The notes under the pieces: generated by a model
Databases searched by the model: none
What the model was told of the DNA's origin: nothing
The model's input: only the letters and a program-made list of their open reading frames with translations
Shown here: positions 9,170 to 18,057 of the stretch, piece after piece
Layout of the letters: each line of letters opens with the position of its first letter
Numbering within the stretch: the first letter of the stretch is position 1
Position numbers and translations under genes: made by a program
Assembly: GCF_039693965.1 (NCBI RefSeq)
Contig: NZ_CP155576.1
Location: 2,480,001 to 2,544,000, forward strand
Reading direction: 5' to 3'
From: Moraxella sp. K1664
Lineage (GTDB): Bacteria; Pseudomonadota; Gammaproteobacteria; Pseudomonadales; Moraxellaceae
Length of the DNA stretch: 64,000 bases

Positions 9170-10723
9170 ATGTTTGACACCTTAACCGAACGACTCTCTG
9201 GCACACTTCATAAACTGGCAGGTCAAAGCACCCTAACCGAAGACAACATCAAAGACACCTTGCGTGAAGTGCGTATGGCACTCCTAGAAGCGGACGTGGC
9301 ACTGCCTGTGGCTCGTGATTTTGTCGCCAAAGTCAAAGAACAAGCCCTTGGGCAAGAAGTGCTAAAAGAACTCGCCCCTGGTCAAGCCTTTGTCAAAATC
9401 GTCTATGACGAGCTGACCGAGATGATGGGTTCGGCAAACCAAGGCTTAGAGATGACAGGCAAACCGCCTGTGGTCTATCTGTTGGCAGGCTTGCAAGGGG
9501 TAGGTAAGACCACCACCGCAGGTAAACTTGCCAAGTTCCTACAAGACAAACAAAAGAAAAAAGTCATGCTCGTGTCGGCAGACGTGTATCGCCCTGCCGC
9601 GATTAATCAGCTTGAATTTGTCGCAGGGCAAGTGGGGGCGATGTTCGTACCATCGAGCGTAAACGAGAATCCGATTGACATCGCTCATCGTGCCATCGAA
9701 CAAGCCAAAATCCAGTTTGCTGACATTCTCATCATCGACACCGCAGGTCGCCTTGCCATCGATGAAGCGATGATGACCGAAATCAAAGAGTTGACCGCTG
9801 CTGTCAATCCTACCGAGACTTTGTTTGTCGTAGACTCAATGACTGGTCAAGACGCTGCCAATACCGCCAAAGCCTTTAATGACGCCCTGCCACTAACAGG
9901 CGTGATTTTGACCAAGACAGATGGTGACGCTCGTGGTGGTGCCGCTCTGTCCGTGCGTGTGATTACTGGCAAGCCCATTAAATTTTTGGGTCGTGGTGAA
10001 AAACTAGAAGCCTTGGAGCTGTTCCACCCCGAGCGTATCGCCCAGCGTATTCTTGGCATGGGGGACGTGTTGTCATTGGTCGAAGAAGTTGAAAACAAAA
10101 TCGACCGTGACAAAGCCGAACGCATGGCGAAAAAAATCCAAAAAGGCGGTGAGTTTGACTTAGAAGACTTATTGACCCAGTTCCAACAGATGAAAAACAT
10201 GGGGGGCATGGCAGGATTTTTGGACAAAATGCCGGGCATGAGCGGAGCAAACATCCAAGACGCACTCGCCCAAGCCAAACCCGAAGAGAAAGTCAAAGAA
10301 ATGGAAGCACTCATTCATTCCATGACGCCCTTTGAACGCCAAAACCCCGACAAAATCACCCCAAGCCGTAAACGTCGTATCGCCGCAGGTTCGGGCAAAC
10401 AAATCCAAGACGTCAATGCCCTGCTAAAACAGCACAAGCAGATGGCAAAAATGATGAAAATGATTAGTCGCCCCGATGGTATCGAGAAAATGATGAAAGC
10501 CGTGCAGGGGCTGACTCGTGGCATGTCTGGCAGTGGTGGCGGTCCTTTGTTTGGTGGCAACAAACAACAAGAGTTTGCCAAAATGACCAGTGACATTCAT
10601 GACATGGGCGTAGACCCCAGCACCATCAATCTGGGCATGAGTGAAGAGCAAGTTCGCCAAAAAATGAACGAACTACAAAATGCCAGTAATGCAATGGGCG
10701 GTAAGTTTAAAAAGCGTTTTTAA
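9170..10723 (+). CDS. ffh: Signal recognition particle protein Ffh
   Basis: 517 residues. It is the GTPase of the signal recognition particle; it binds 4.5S RNA and signal sequences of nascent membrane proteins and docks to FtsY. Domains in order: N domain (1-~90), G domain with P-loop GLQGVGKTTT, DTAGRL and TKTDGDARGG, then a Met-rich M domain (about 300-460) with the RNA-binding SRKRRIAAGSG. The ATG at 9170 is preceded by TTTTTGGAACTC, which contains a GGA ribosome-binding site. A TTG 12 bp upstream is in frame but falls inside that site. A strong terminator follows the gene. Confidence 0.97.
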   Translation: MFDTLTERLSGTLHKLAGQSTLTEDNIKDTLREVRMALLEADVALPVARDFVAKVKEQALGQEVLKELAPGQAFVKIVYDELTEMMGSANQGLEMTGKPPVVYLLAGLQGVGKTTTAGKLAKFLQDKQKKKVMLVSADVYRPAAINQLEFVAGQVGAMFVPSSVNENPIDIAHRAIEQAKIQFADILIIDTAGRLAIDEAMMTEIKELTAAVNPTETLFVVDSMTGQDAANTAKAFNDALPLTGVILTKTDGDARGGAALSVRVITGKPIKFLGRGEKLEALELFHPERIAQRILGMGDVLSLVEEVENKIDRDKAERMAKKIQKGGEFDLEDLLTQFQQMKNMGGMAGFLDKMPGMSGANIQDALAQAKPEEKVKEMEALIHSMTPFERQNPDKITPSRKRRIAAGSGKQIQDVNALLKQHKQMAKMMKMISRPDGIEKMMKAVQGLTRGMSGSGGGPLFGGNKQQEFAKMTSDIHDMGVDPSTINLGMSEEQVRQKMNELQNASNAMGGKFKKRF

Positions 10724-10741
10724 TCTTGCCTAGTACACACA

Positions 10742-10768
10742 AAAACACCGCCATGAGCGGTGTTTTTT
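10742..10768 (+). terminator. Rho-independent terminator of ffh
   Basis: Inverted repeat AACACCGC-CATGA-GCGGTGTT followed by a T run, 20 bp after the ffh stop. Confidence 0.9.
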
Positions 10769-10893
10769 ATTGGCAAAGTTAAATTGATAAAGTTAAAATA
10801 AATAAGCTTAATCATCAAATACAAAATATTGAAATGATGTGTTTTACACCTAAAAACTTTAAAATTACCACAAACGCAATGATATGTGGATTG

Positions 10894-10916
10894 TAGGGGC
10901 GTGCTGTGCACGCCTT
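10894..10916. repeat. REP-like palindrome with GTAG head
   Basis: GTAGGGGCGTG-CTGTG-CACGCC: a short GC-rich hairpin preceded by GTAG. Related palindromes with the same head occur at 15262-15285 and 36608-36680. The rest of the spacer (10769-11020) shows nothing else. Confidence 0.6.
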
Positions 10917-11020
10917 ATAAAAACAACACCATCAAAGGGTTTGCTCAGCCCTAAAAAACCCGTGGCAAATATCAAGTTCATTAGATATAATTAACAACAC
11001 CAAAGTATTGATAAACAGCC

Positions 11021-11731
11021 TTAAATCATCTGTAAAATCTTAGCCAATTTCTGTCTTGGCTCATCAGCTTGAGTAATGGAACGCCCAATCACCAAATAAT
11101 CCGAACCATTGTCCAAGGCTTCTTTGGGCGCACAAATGCGTTTTTGGTCGTCCTTGCCATCGTCAGGCAGGCGAATACCAGGGGTAATGAGTTTAAACGC
11201 CTGCCCGAACGTAGATTTTAAAAGCGATGCTTCTTTGGCGGAGCAGACCACCCCATCAAGCCCTGCACGATGAGTCAGACCCGCCAGTCGCATGACATGC
11301 TCATCTAGCGTGCCTTGCACCCCAAGCTCACCGAGTACGTCTTGCGTCATGGATGTTAGCACCGTCACTGTGATGAGCAGGGTATCATAACCACCGTCAT
11401 TTAGGCGAGTCTTACACAGTGCCATCGCATCAGAGCCGATAGATGCATGCACATTCACCATCCACACACCCATGTCGGCAGCCGCCAAGACCGCCTGAGC
11501 TGTGGTGTTAGGAATATCATGGAACTTTAAATCCAAAAAAACTTGAAATCCACGCTCATGAAACGCATCCACCACATCTCTGCCACAGGCAGTAAACAGC
11601 TCTTTGCCCACCTTTAAACGACATAAACTCGGGTCTAAGCTGTCCGCAAGTGCCAAAGCCGATGGTAAATCATGCTTGTCCACCGCAACGATGATGGGGG
11701 ATGTAATTGGGGGGCGTGTATTTATTTGCAT
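11021..11731 (-). CDS. pyrF: Orotidine 5'-phosphate decarboxylase
   Basis: 236 residues, the normal family length. It catalyses the last step of UMP synthesis. Evidence: N-terminal [19 protein letters not shown], the catalytic lysine motif [23 protein letters not shown], the phosphate-binding region with [11 protein letters not shown] and [13 protein letters not shown]. lapA lies 24 bp upstream on the same strand, so lapA-pyrF co-transcription, after ihfB, is likely; this order is common in gammaproteobacteria. Confidence 0.96.
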   Translation of the reverse strand: MQINTRPPITSPIIVAVDKHDLPSALALADSLDPSLCRLKVGKELFTACGRDVVDAFHERGFQVFLDLKFHDIPNTTAQAVLAAADMGVWMVNVHASIGSDAMALCKTRLNDGGYDTLLITVTVLTSMTQDVLGELGVQGTLDEHVMRLAGLTHRAGLDGVVCSAKEASLLKSTFGQAFKLITPGIRLPDDGKDDQKRICAPKEALDNGSDYLVIGRSITQADEPRQKLAKILQMI

Positions 11732-11755
11732 GGTTATTCGTCTTAAAAGTAATGA

Positions 11756-12154
11756 TTATAAAGAACGAGTATCAGACAGGGGGCGAGTGTCGGATTCTAT
11801 GGTTGTGACGGTCTGCTCAGGGACGGTAACTTTAGTTTCGTCTGCTAAGATATGCGACTGGCGAGAATGCTCAATCACGACATTGGCTTCGTTCAGTTTA
11901 GCTTGTAGCTCTGCTTTTTCTTTGTACAAACGGCGGATTTCTAATTTGTTTTGTAGCACCCTAAATAACAGCACCGACAACAAGATACCGATGAACACCC
12001 CCAAAGCAATGGTTAGGACAAGCAATAACCCTAAATTGGTGGTTGGCACCTGCGAGAACAGCAGATTGACCGCAATTTCGCTGTTATTGGCAAGCACCAA
12101 GGCGATGGCATACCCAAAAAACAGCACCAACAAAACAATGATAAATAAAGACAT
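11756..12154 (-). CDS. lapA: LapA-family (DUF1049) inner-membrane protein
   Basis: 132 residues. Two N-terminal membrane helices (about 2-22 and 42-66) are followed by a polar, coiled-coil-like segment (LEIRRLYKEKAELQAKLNEA). This is the LapA/DUF1049 pattern. In E. coli LapA works with LapB in controlling lipopolysaccharide synthesis, and lapA lies in the same chromosomal setting between ihfB-type and pyrF genes. No lapB is next to it here. The start is 8 bp after the ihfB stop. Confidence 0.8.
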   Translation of the reverse strand: MSLFIIVLLVLFFGYAIALVLANNSEIAVNLLFSQVPTTNLGLLLVLTIALGVFIGILLSVLLFRVLQNKLEIRRLYKEKAELQAKLNEANVVIEHSRQSHILADETKVTVPEQTVTTIESDTRPLSDTRSL

Positions 12155-12162
12155 AAGCCACC

Positions 12163-12501
12163 TTATCTGTTATGGATATCTACGAGCTCACGCAGTGCTT
12201 TACCGGGTTTAAAGTGTGGCACGGCTTTGGCTTCTACATCCACATATTCGCCCGTTCTGGGGTTGCGAGCTCTGCGGGCATCACGATGATGCAAACAAAA
12301 ACTACCAAAACCACGAACTTCTACTCGCTCGTCTTTGGCTATGCTATACGTCATCATATCCAAAATCTCACGCACCGCTTCATCAACTGCCATCTCTTCT
12401 AAATTATCACATTTAGATGCCACATTTGCAATCAAATCTGACTTTTTCATCACATCTTCGCTGTTATGGCTAGACTTGTTCTCTTGCTTGATTTCTTGCA
12501 T
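12163..12501 (-). CDS. ihfB: Integration host factor subunit beta
   Basis: 112 residues. IHF-beta is a DNA-bending nucleoid protein that pairs with IhfA. Conserved features are KKSDLIANVA, the VEVRGFGSF strand, and the DNA-contact arm RDARRARNPRTGE followed by KAVPHFKPGKALRE. The ATG at 12501 has a clear AAAGGTGA ribosome-binding site, giving 17 extra residues before the usual MKKSDL start at about 12450. It lies downstream of rpsA, the classic rpsA-ihfB arrangement, but a terminator separates them. Confidence 0.93.
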   Translation of the reverse strand: MQEIKQENKSSHNSEDVMKKSDLIANVASKCDNLEEMAVDEAVREILDMMTYSIAKDERVEVRGFGSFCLHHRDARRARNPRTGEYVDVEAKAVPHFKPGKALRELVDIHNR

Positions 12502-12644
12502 TTTTTCACCTTTTGAACCACACCTTACTCAAATTCACAACAAAATTACCAATGAGCAAGGTTCAAGTTAAAGTGTAATCATACCGCAATTTTACCAAAA
12601 ATAAAATCAATTTTTTGTTAATTTTCAAATATTTAATCCAAAAA

Positions 12645-12672
12645 AAGACCTTGAATTACTTCAAGGTCTTTG
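12645..12672 (-). terminator. Rho-independent terminator of rpsA
   Basis: Long inverted repeat AAAGACCTTGAA-TTA-CTTCAAGGTCTTT. On the minus strand it lies 13 bp past the rpsA stop and ends in a T-rich run. Confidence 0.88.
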
Positions 12673-12684
12673 ATAAATCAGCGA

Positions 12685-14355
12685 TTAGCCTTTTAGTTGG
12701 TCGGCAAAGATGTCGCCCAAAGTTTTTGGCTGATTTTCAGTGGCTGCATTTGACAGCTCTTTTAGTGCTTGACGCTCATCGGCTTCGTCTTTGGCTTTGA
12801 TGGACAAAGTGATGTTGCGAGCTTTACGGTCAGCACGAACGATTTTGGCTTCTACTTCGTCGCCCACGTTTAGTACTTTTGATGCGTCTTCGGTACGCTC
12901 ACGAGCGATGTCGGCAGCGGCTAGGTAGCCTTCTACGTCATCCGCTAGGGCGATAACTGCACCTTTGGCATCTACTTCTTTAACTGTACCTTTAACGATG
13001 GCACCACGCTCATTGGCAGATAGGTATTCGTTAAATGTGTCAGAGTTAAGTTGTTTAATGCCTAGGCTGATACGGTTACCTTCGGCATCCACTTGTAGCA
13101 CTTGGGCTTCTACGGTGTCGCCTTTGGTGTAGCTACGGATGGCTTCTTCGCCAGACTCATTCCAAGAGATGTCAGACAAGTGAACCAAACCATCAATACC
13201 ACCTTCTAGACCAATGAACAGACCGAAGTCAGTGATTGATTTGATGGTGCCAGTGATTTTATCGCCTTTTGAGTATTTCTTATCAAACTCTTCCCATGGG
13301 TTTGGCATGGTTTGCTTGATACCTAGGCTGATACGACGACGCTCGCCATCGATTTCAAGAACCATCACATTCACTTCATCGCCCACTTGGACAACTTTTG
13401 ATGGGTGAATGTTTTTGTTGGTGTGATCCATTTCAGAAACGTGTACCAAACCTTCAATACCTTCGGCAATCTCAGCAAAACAGCCATAATCAGTTAGGTT
13501 AGTTACGCGAGCTTTGGTGATGGTGCCAACTGGGTAAGTTTGCTCAACTTCGCCCCATGGGTCAGAACCAAGCTGTTTTAGACCTAGGCTAACGCGGTTA
13601 CGCTCACGGTCGAACTTCAATACTTTAACTTTAAGCTCTTGACCCACTTCTACCGCTTCTGATGGGTGCTTGATACGCTTCCACGCCATGTCAGTGATGT
13701 GTAGTAGACCGTCGATACCGCCCAAATCAACAAACGCACCATAATCAGTTAGGTTCTTAACGATACCTTGAACTTCCATGCCTTCTTCTAGTTTGGCAAG
13801 CAGTTCATCACGCTCAGCACTATTTTCAGCTTCCATAACGGCACGGCGAGATACCACGATGTTGTTACGAACTTTGTCAATCTTGATGACTTTAAATTCT
13901 AGCTCTTTGCCTTCTAGGTGAGTGGTCTCACGGATAGGACGTACATCAACCAAAGAACCTGGTAGGAACGCACGCACAGAACCAATCTCAACCGTAAAGC
14001 CACCTTTAACCTTAGATGAGATAAGACCAGTAACAATTTCGTCATTCTCATGAAGTTGTTCAAGTGCACGCCAGCTTTCTTCACGTTTTGCTTTTTCACG
14101 AGAAAGCACTGTTTGACCCATGCCGTTATCAACTTTTTCGATAACCACGTCCACAGTGTCGCCAACAGCAACTTCAAGCTCGCCTGCTTCGTTTAGAAAC
14201 TCGCCACGCTCGATGATGCCTTCTGATTTCAGACCTGTGTCCACGGTAATCCAGTCGTTGTCAATCGCAACAACCTGACCTTGGATAACTGCACCAATTT
14301 CAACTTTTACTTCGTTTGCATTGCTTTGTTCAAACAGTTCAGCAAATGATACCAT
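12685..14355 (-). CDS. rpsA: 30S ribosomal protein S1
   Basis: 556 residues, the usual S1 length. It binds mRNA on the small ribosomal subunit and helps translation start. Six S1 (OB-fold) repeats are visible; repeats 3-6 carry the typical [30 protein letters not shown]...[18 protein letters not shown]...GLVHLSDIS motifs each followed by a VxVLxxDxERxRxSLGxKQ strand. cmk lies upstream on the same strand, giving the cmk-rpsA-ihfB order known from E. coli. Confidence 0.98.
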   Translation of the reverse strand: MVSFAELFEQSNANEVKVEIGAVIQGQVVAIDNDWITVDTGLKSEGIIERGEFLNEAGELEVAVGDTVDVVIEKVDNGMGQTVLSREKAKREESWRALEQLHENDEIVTGLISSKVKGGFTVEIGSVRAFLPGSLVDVRPIRETTHLEGKELEFKVIKIDKVRNNIVVSRRAVMEAENSAERDELLAKLEEGMEVQGIVKNLTDYGAFVDLGGIDGLLHITDMAWKRIKHPSEAVEVGQELKVKVLKFDRERNRVSLGLKQLGSDPWGEVEQTYPVGTITKARVTNLTDYGCFAEIAEGIEGLVHVSEMDHTNKNIHPSKVVQVGDEVNVMVLEIDGERRRISLGIKQTMPNPWEEFDKKYSKGDKITGTIKSITDFGLFIGLEGGIDGLVHLSDISWNESGEEAIRSYTKGDTVEAQVLQVDAEGNRISLGIKQLNSDTFNEYLSANERGAIVKGTVKEVDAKGAVIALADDVEGYLAAADIARERTEDASKVLNVGDEVEAKIVRADRKARNITLSIKAKDEADERQALKELSNAATENQPKTLGDIFADQLKG

Positions 14356-14515
14356 TATGTATACCTTAAAAATAGCCGTAGCCTGTCCAGTCAGTACGGT
14401 TCAGATGATTGCCAGTCGTTTGCGATACTGGTTTTGGCAAATGATAGGCAAATAAAAAATAAAACGGCAATATTATAGCAAAGTTTTTGGATAAATGCAC
14501 ACCTTTTTTGATGAT

Positions 14516-15205
14516 TTATAATTTGCCCTGTGCAAACGCCAAAATCTCATCAAATACATCATCTGCCGATTTGTCCGAACTGTCAATCACAAGGGCATCC
14601 ACGGCAGGGCGACTGGGGGCAACGGCACGGTTTTCGTCTCGCTCATCTCGCTCGATAATGTCCGCCAAAATCGCTTCATAATCCGCCACTTTGCCCGCCG
14701 TTTGTAGTTGTAGCACCCGTCTGTCGGCACGAGCCTTGGCACTTGCGGTCAAAAATACCTTGACAGGGGCATCAGGGAAAATCACCGTCCCCATGTCTCG
14801 CCCGTCCGCCACCAGTCCTGCTCTGTCTTTTGCCATGTTTTTTTGTAGGTCAAATAAAGCTGTTCGCACGCTTGGTAATACAGCGACACGGGACGCATAT
14901 CCGCCCACGATTTCGTTGCGAATGTCGTCCGTTAGGGGGGTATTATCCACTAGGATTTCCACCGTTTTTGTGGCGGTGTTGGGGCGAAAAGATAGGTTTA
15001 AAGACTGGGTTAGTTTAGCAACTTTTTGCTCGTCAATTTCCGCATTTTCAAGCAAGCCGTTTTTAAATGCCATTAGTCCAACAATGCGATACAACGCACC
15101 GCTGTCTAATAGCTCAAAACCAAAATGCTCGGCAAGGCGATATGCCACCGTGCCTTTACCTGCACCCGAAGGGCCGTCAATGGTGATGATTTTTGGGGTT
15201 GTCAT
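14516..15205 (-). CDS. cmk: Cytidylate kinase
   Basis: 229 residues. It phosphorylates CMP and dCMP using ATP. P-loop DGPSGAGKGTVAYRLA is at about 10-25, followed by the LDSGALYR substrate motif near 35, the NMP-binding insert VDNTPLTDDIRNE, and VADGRDMGTVIFPDAPVKVF with the conserved Arg/Asp. It precedes rpsA by 160 bp on the same strand; that spacer holds the rpsA leader. Confidence 0.97.
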   Translation of the reverse strand: MTTPKIITIDGPSGAGKGTVAYRLAEHFGFELLDSGALYRIVGLMAFKNGLLENAEIDEQKVAKLTQSLNLSFRPNTATKTVEILVDNTPLTDDIRNEIVGGYASRVAVLPSVRTALFDLQKNMAKDRAGLVADGRDMGTVIFPDAPVKVFLTASAKARADRRVLQLQTAGKVADYEAILADIIERDERDENRAVAPSRPAVDALVIDSSDKSADDVFDEILAFAQGKL

Positions 15206-15261
15206 GGGGTTCTCTTTTTATAAAATACATTGGAATTAGGTGATAATTGCATTTTATCATA

Positions 15262-15285
15262 GGGCGAATTGCAATTCGCCCCTAC
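15262..15285. repeat. REP-like palindrome with GTAG head (inverted)
   Basis: GGGCGAATTGCAATTCGCCC followed by CTAC; read on the minus strand it has the GTAG head. A second, weaker copy (GGGCGAATGTGATTTACCCCTAC) lies at 15369-15391. The rest of the 15206-15455 spacer is A/T-rich with nothing recognised. Confidence 0.65.
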
Positions 15286-15455
15286 AAAAAACACAATTAT
15301 AAATAAATTTTGGTCAAATAATAATTTTAAAATATCATAAAAATTTAATCATTGAAAATCATATTTTGGGCGAATGTGATTTACCCCTACAATATCAATT
15401 TTTTATAATAACATTAAATTAAAATGCCATAAAAACAGAATTAAAAATACAAAAA

Positions 15456-16034
15456 TCAATTCTCGCCATTTAACCGATTTTCAATTTTCGCCTTTTTCTT
15501 ATCGGCTCGTCTTTGTTTAAAAAATTGGCTTAACATCATTGAACTTTCATTTGCCAACAGTCCGCCTTGAATATTGATGATGTGATTATAAAAAGGCTCT
15601 TTGGCAAGGGTTAGTTGGCTTACCACCACCCCTGCCTTTGGCTCATACGCCCCAAACACCACACGGCTGACACGAGCATGAATGAGCGAGCCAAAACACA
15701 TGGTACACGGCTCTAACGTAACATACAGCGTACTGCCAATGGGCAAGCGGTAATTTTGCACGCTTTGGCACGCCTGACGCAAGGCGACAATCTCGGCATG
15801 GTGCGTGGGGTCGTGCGTGCTAATCGGGCAATTAAAGCCTTCGCCCAAAATCTGCCCGTCATGCACCACCACCGCCCCCACAGGTATCTCGCCACACTCC
15901 GCCCCACGTCTGGCAAGGCTTAAGGCATGGTTCATCATGGCGACATCGACAGGCGACCAAAATTTTAATAAGCTAAAATTTATTGGTTTAGCTTTGTTAT
16001 TTTGATAAAAATTTTGATGGCACTTTAAACGCAT
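15456..16034 (-). CDS. tadA: tRNA adenosine(34) deaminase TadA
   Basis: 192 residues. It converts A34 to inosine in tRNA-Arg. The zinc-dependent deaminase motifs are intact: THHAEIVALRQA (catalytic Glu, zinc His) and LEPCTMCFGSLIHARV (zinc Cys pair). GEIPVGAVVV near residue 47 is the family N-terminal strand. The first ~30 residues before MMNHALSLARRG are not conserved in the family, so a later start is possible. The C-terminus is Lys/Arg-rich. Confidence 0.93.
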   Translation of the reverse strand: MRLKCHQNFYQNNKAKPINFSLLKFWSPVDVAMMNHALSLARRGAECGEIPVGAVVVHDGQILGEGFNCPISTHDPTHHAEIVALRQACQSVQNYRLPIGSTLYVTLEPCTMCFGSLIHARVSRVVFGAYEPKAGVVVSQLTLAKEPFYNHIINIQGGLLANESSMMLSQFFKQRRADKKKAKIENRLNGEN

Positions 16035-16090
16035 TAAACAAATTTTCCGTACGAATCGTTTTTAGAATTTCCCACAGTTTTCAACAGCCT

Positions 16091-16124
16091 AGATGTGTCG
16101 GTTCGAGTCTGACCACTGATACCA
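16091..16124 (+). tRNA. tRNA 3'-end fragment (T arm, acceptor strand, CCA)
   Basis: A T arm is visible with stem GTCGG/CTGAC and a seven-base loop TTCGAGT (16097-16113). It is followed by seven bases CACTGAT, a discriminator A and CCA (16114-16124). No matching D arm, anticodon arm or 5' acceptor strand is found upstream, so this is a remnant and not a working tRNA. Such fragments are often left as attachment-site duplications by integrative elements; that origin is inferred. Confidence 0.5.
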
Positions 16125-16134
16125 AATTCAATAA

Positions 16135-16854
16135 TTACTGTGGCAACGCCCAATCAATCGCCCCTTTGCCGTGTCTCACTAGATAATCATTGGTTTGCGA
16201 AAACGGACGAGAACCAAAAAATCCGCCACGGTTCGCCGATAAGGGGGACGGGTGATTGGCGGTCAAAATCAAGTGGCGAGACGTGTCAATAAACCGCCCC
16301 TTTTTCTTGGCATAACTGCCCCACAGGATAAAAACCGTGCGGTCGGTTTGGCGGTTGATGACATCAATAATAGCATCCGTAAATTCTTCCCAGCCTTTGC
16401 CTTGGTGCGAACCTGCTTGCCCATTTTCTACTGTCAATGTGGCGTTAAGCAGTAGCACGCCTTGATTTGCCCAATGGGTCAAATCGCCATGAGCCGAGAC
16501 GGGAATGCCCAAATCGGTCGCTAATTCCTTTAAAATATTGGCAAGGCTTGGCGGCTTGGGAATGATTTTTGGTACGCTAAACGACAGCCCCATGGCTTGC
16601 CCTGCCCCATGATAGGGGTCTTGCCCAAGTATCACAACTTTGACGGCTGATAAGGGCGTGGTATTTAAGGCGTTAAAAATCAAGGGCTTGGGCGGATAAA
16701 TGGTTTTGCCTTGGGCATATTCATTTTGCAAAAAAGCACGCAAATTATCCATAACGGGCGATAATAATATATCCGCTAAGGCAAATTTCCAATCATTGGG
16801 TAATTGCACTTTGTTTAAAGCGGTTAATTGGTCTTGGGTGAGATTGGTATTCAT
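16135..16854 (-). CDS. ung: Uracil-DNA glycosylase
   Basis: 239 residues, a family-1 UDG that removes uracil from DNA in base-excision repair. The water-activating motif GQDPYHG is at about 76-82, the Phe-containing SFSVP follows, then LLLNATLTVENGQAGSH, and the DNA-binding HPSPLSA loop near 200. FILWGSYAKKKG matches the uracil-binding region. It sits alone on the minus strand with about 80 bp to the RDD gene upstream; that spacer has a small GGTGCGTGATACGCACC palindrome near 16879. Confidence 0.97.
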   Translation of the reverse strand: MNTNLTQDQLTALNKVQLPNDWKFALADILLSPVMDNLRAFLQNEYAQGKTIYPPKPLIFNALNTTPLSAVKVVILGQDPYHGAGQAMGLSFSVPKIIPKPPSLANILKELATDLGIPVSAHGDLTHWANQGVLLLNATLTVENGQAGSHQGKGWEEFTDAIIDVINRQTDRTVFILWGSYAKKKGRFIDTSRHLILTANHPSPLSANRGGFFGSRPFSQTNDYLVRHGKGAIDWALPQ

Positions 16855-16932
16855 GATTGCTATATTAATGATTTAAATGGTGCGTGATACGCACCCTACC
16901 TATTTATAAAAATATTTATCAAATAATTTCAT

Positions 16933-17889
16933 TTATTTTTTGGTTTTATCCAATTGCGAAGGTTTGGCTTTTACCGTTAATGTCTTAGTCATTTTATCAT
17001 GCCAGCCTTGTTTTTTCTCATTGGCTTTTGCCATACCATAATTTACCGCAAGCATTCCCATCGCAGGTAGTCCCGACATGATACTCGCCCCAATCGCATA
17101 AACCACAATCAAAAACAACGTCCGCATAAACACAAGCGTGCCAAAACTGGGTAATTTGCCTGTTTTTTCGTCCACGACACGAATGCCCATAACCAGTTTG
17201 CCAAATGATTGCCCACGCATGATAATAAGCAAAAGCTGAATGCCAAGCAACGCCAAAAACATAAGATTGCTTATCATGACCGTGGTCTTTGACACTTTAT
17301 CCACCAAACTTTGACTATATGCTTGCAAGGCTTGATAATCTTGGGCATGGCGTGCTATCTCATTGACATCCACCACCTGCATGAACGCCATAATGAGTGG
17401 CAACAGTGCCAAGATATACAGTGCCACATTAATGGCAAATGCCGAAAAGCGAGCCAAAATACTGGCATACTCTATCGTACCGTCATCTTTTGGCACGCTT
17501 GCCACACGCTCTTTCGTACGGGTATTTGGCTCAGTCCGTTTTGGCTCGTCATTCTGACTGGCGTTAGGGTCTTGTATGGGTTTACGCCCATAGAGTTCGG
17601 CAACCGACACCCGCTTTTGCTCAGGCTTGTCTTTGACAAAATCAACATTATCGCCAAAGCCCCGCTGTTCGGGCTTGGCAGTGGGGGGCGTTGGGCTGGG
17701 CGGGGTTTGCACAGACGGCTGATAAGTATAGACCCCGCCTGTCATCTGCCCGACCGTCTGCCACTCGCTCATGCCCGTGTGCCACATCAGGTCAGTCAAG
17801 GCAACTTCGCCCGATAGGAGCATGCGGTTTAGTTCATCTAAGCTATAAGGTCCTGCTTGGACGTTGTTTCGTGCTAGGTAGATTTTCAT
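16933..17889 (-). CDS. RDD-family membrane protein with N-terminal GYF_2 domain
   Basis: 318 residues. The N-terminus (1-~55: MKIYLARNNVQAGPYSLDEL...DLMWHTGMSEWQTV) is a GYF_2/DUF4339 domain, a likely protein-binding module. A Pro- and charge-rich linker follows to about 135. The C-terminal half is an RDD domain with four membrane helices and the motif GQSFGKLVMGIRVVD. The Arg-Asp-Asp signature is seen in part (ARFSAFAINVALYI). RDD proteins have been linked to ion transport in some bacteria; the role here is unknown. Confidence 0.8.
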   Translation of the reverse strand: MKIYLARNNVQAGPYSLDELNRMLLSGEVALTDLMWHTGMSEWQTVGQMTGGVYTYQPSVQTPPSPTPPTAKPEQRGFGDNVDFVKDKPEQKRVSVAELYGRKPIQDPNASQNDEPKRTEPNTRTKERVASVPKDDGTIEYASILARFSAFAINVALYILALLPLIMAFMQVVDVNEIARHAQDYQALQAYSQSLVDKVSKTTVMISNLMFLALLGIQLLLIIMRGQSFGKLVMGIRVVDEKTGKLPSFGTLVFMRTLFLIVVYAIGASIMSGLPAMGMLAVNYGMAKANEKKQGWHDKMTKTLTVKAKPSQLDKTKK

Positions 17890-17988
17890 GTTGTCATATC
17901 AAGGTTAAAATTTGGCTTATTTTACCACTTTTAGCCCCCCATTAGCCACAAAAAACCATGAAATTTTGTTTATGCCGACCAACAATTT

Positions 17989-18018
17989 TTGCCACAACAA
18001 GGCAAATCTTGCTATAAT
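17989..18018 (+). promoter_or_regulatory. Sigma-70 promoter of corA
   Basis: -35 TTGCCA at 17989-17994, 18-bp spacer, -10 TATAAT at 18013-18018, 40 bp upstream of the corA ATG. Confidence 0.65.
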
Positions 18019-18057
18019 ATCGCATTTGCTTATTTATTTTGATTTTTAGGGGACGGC

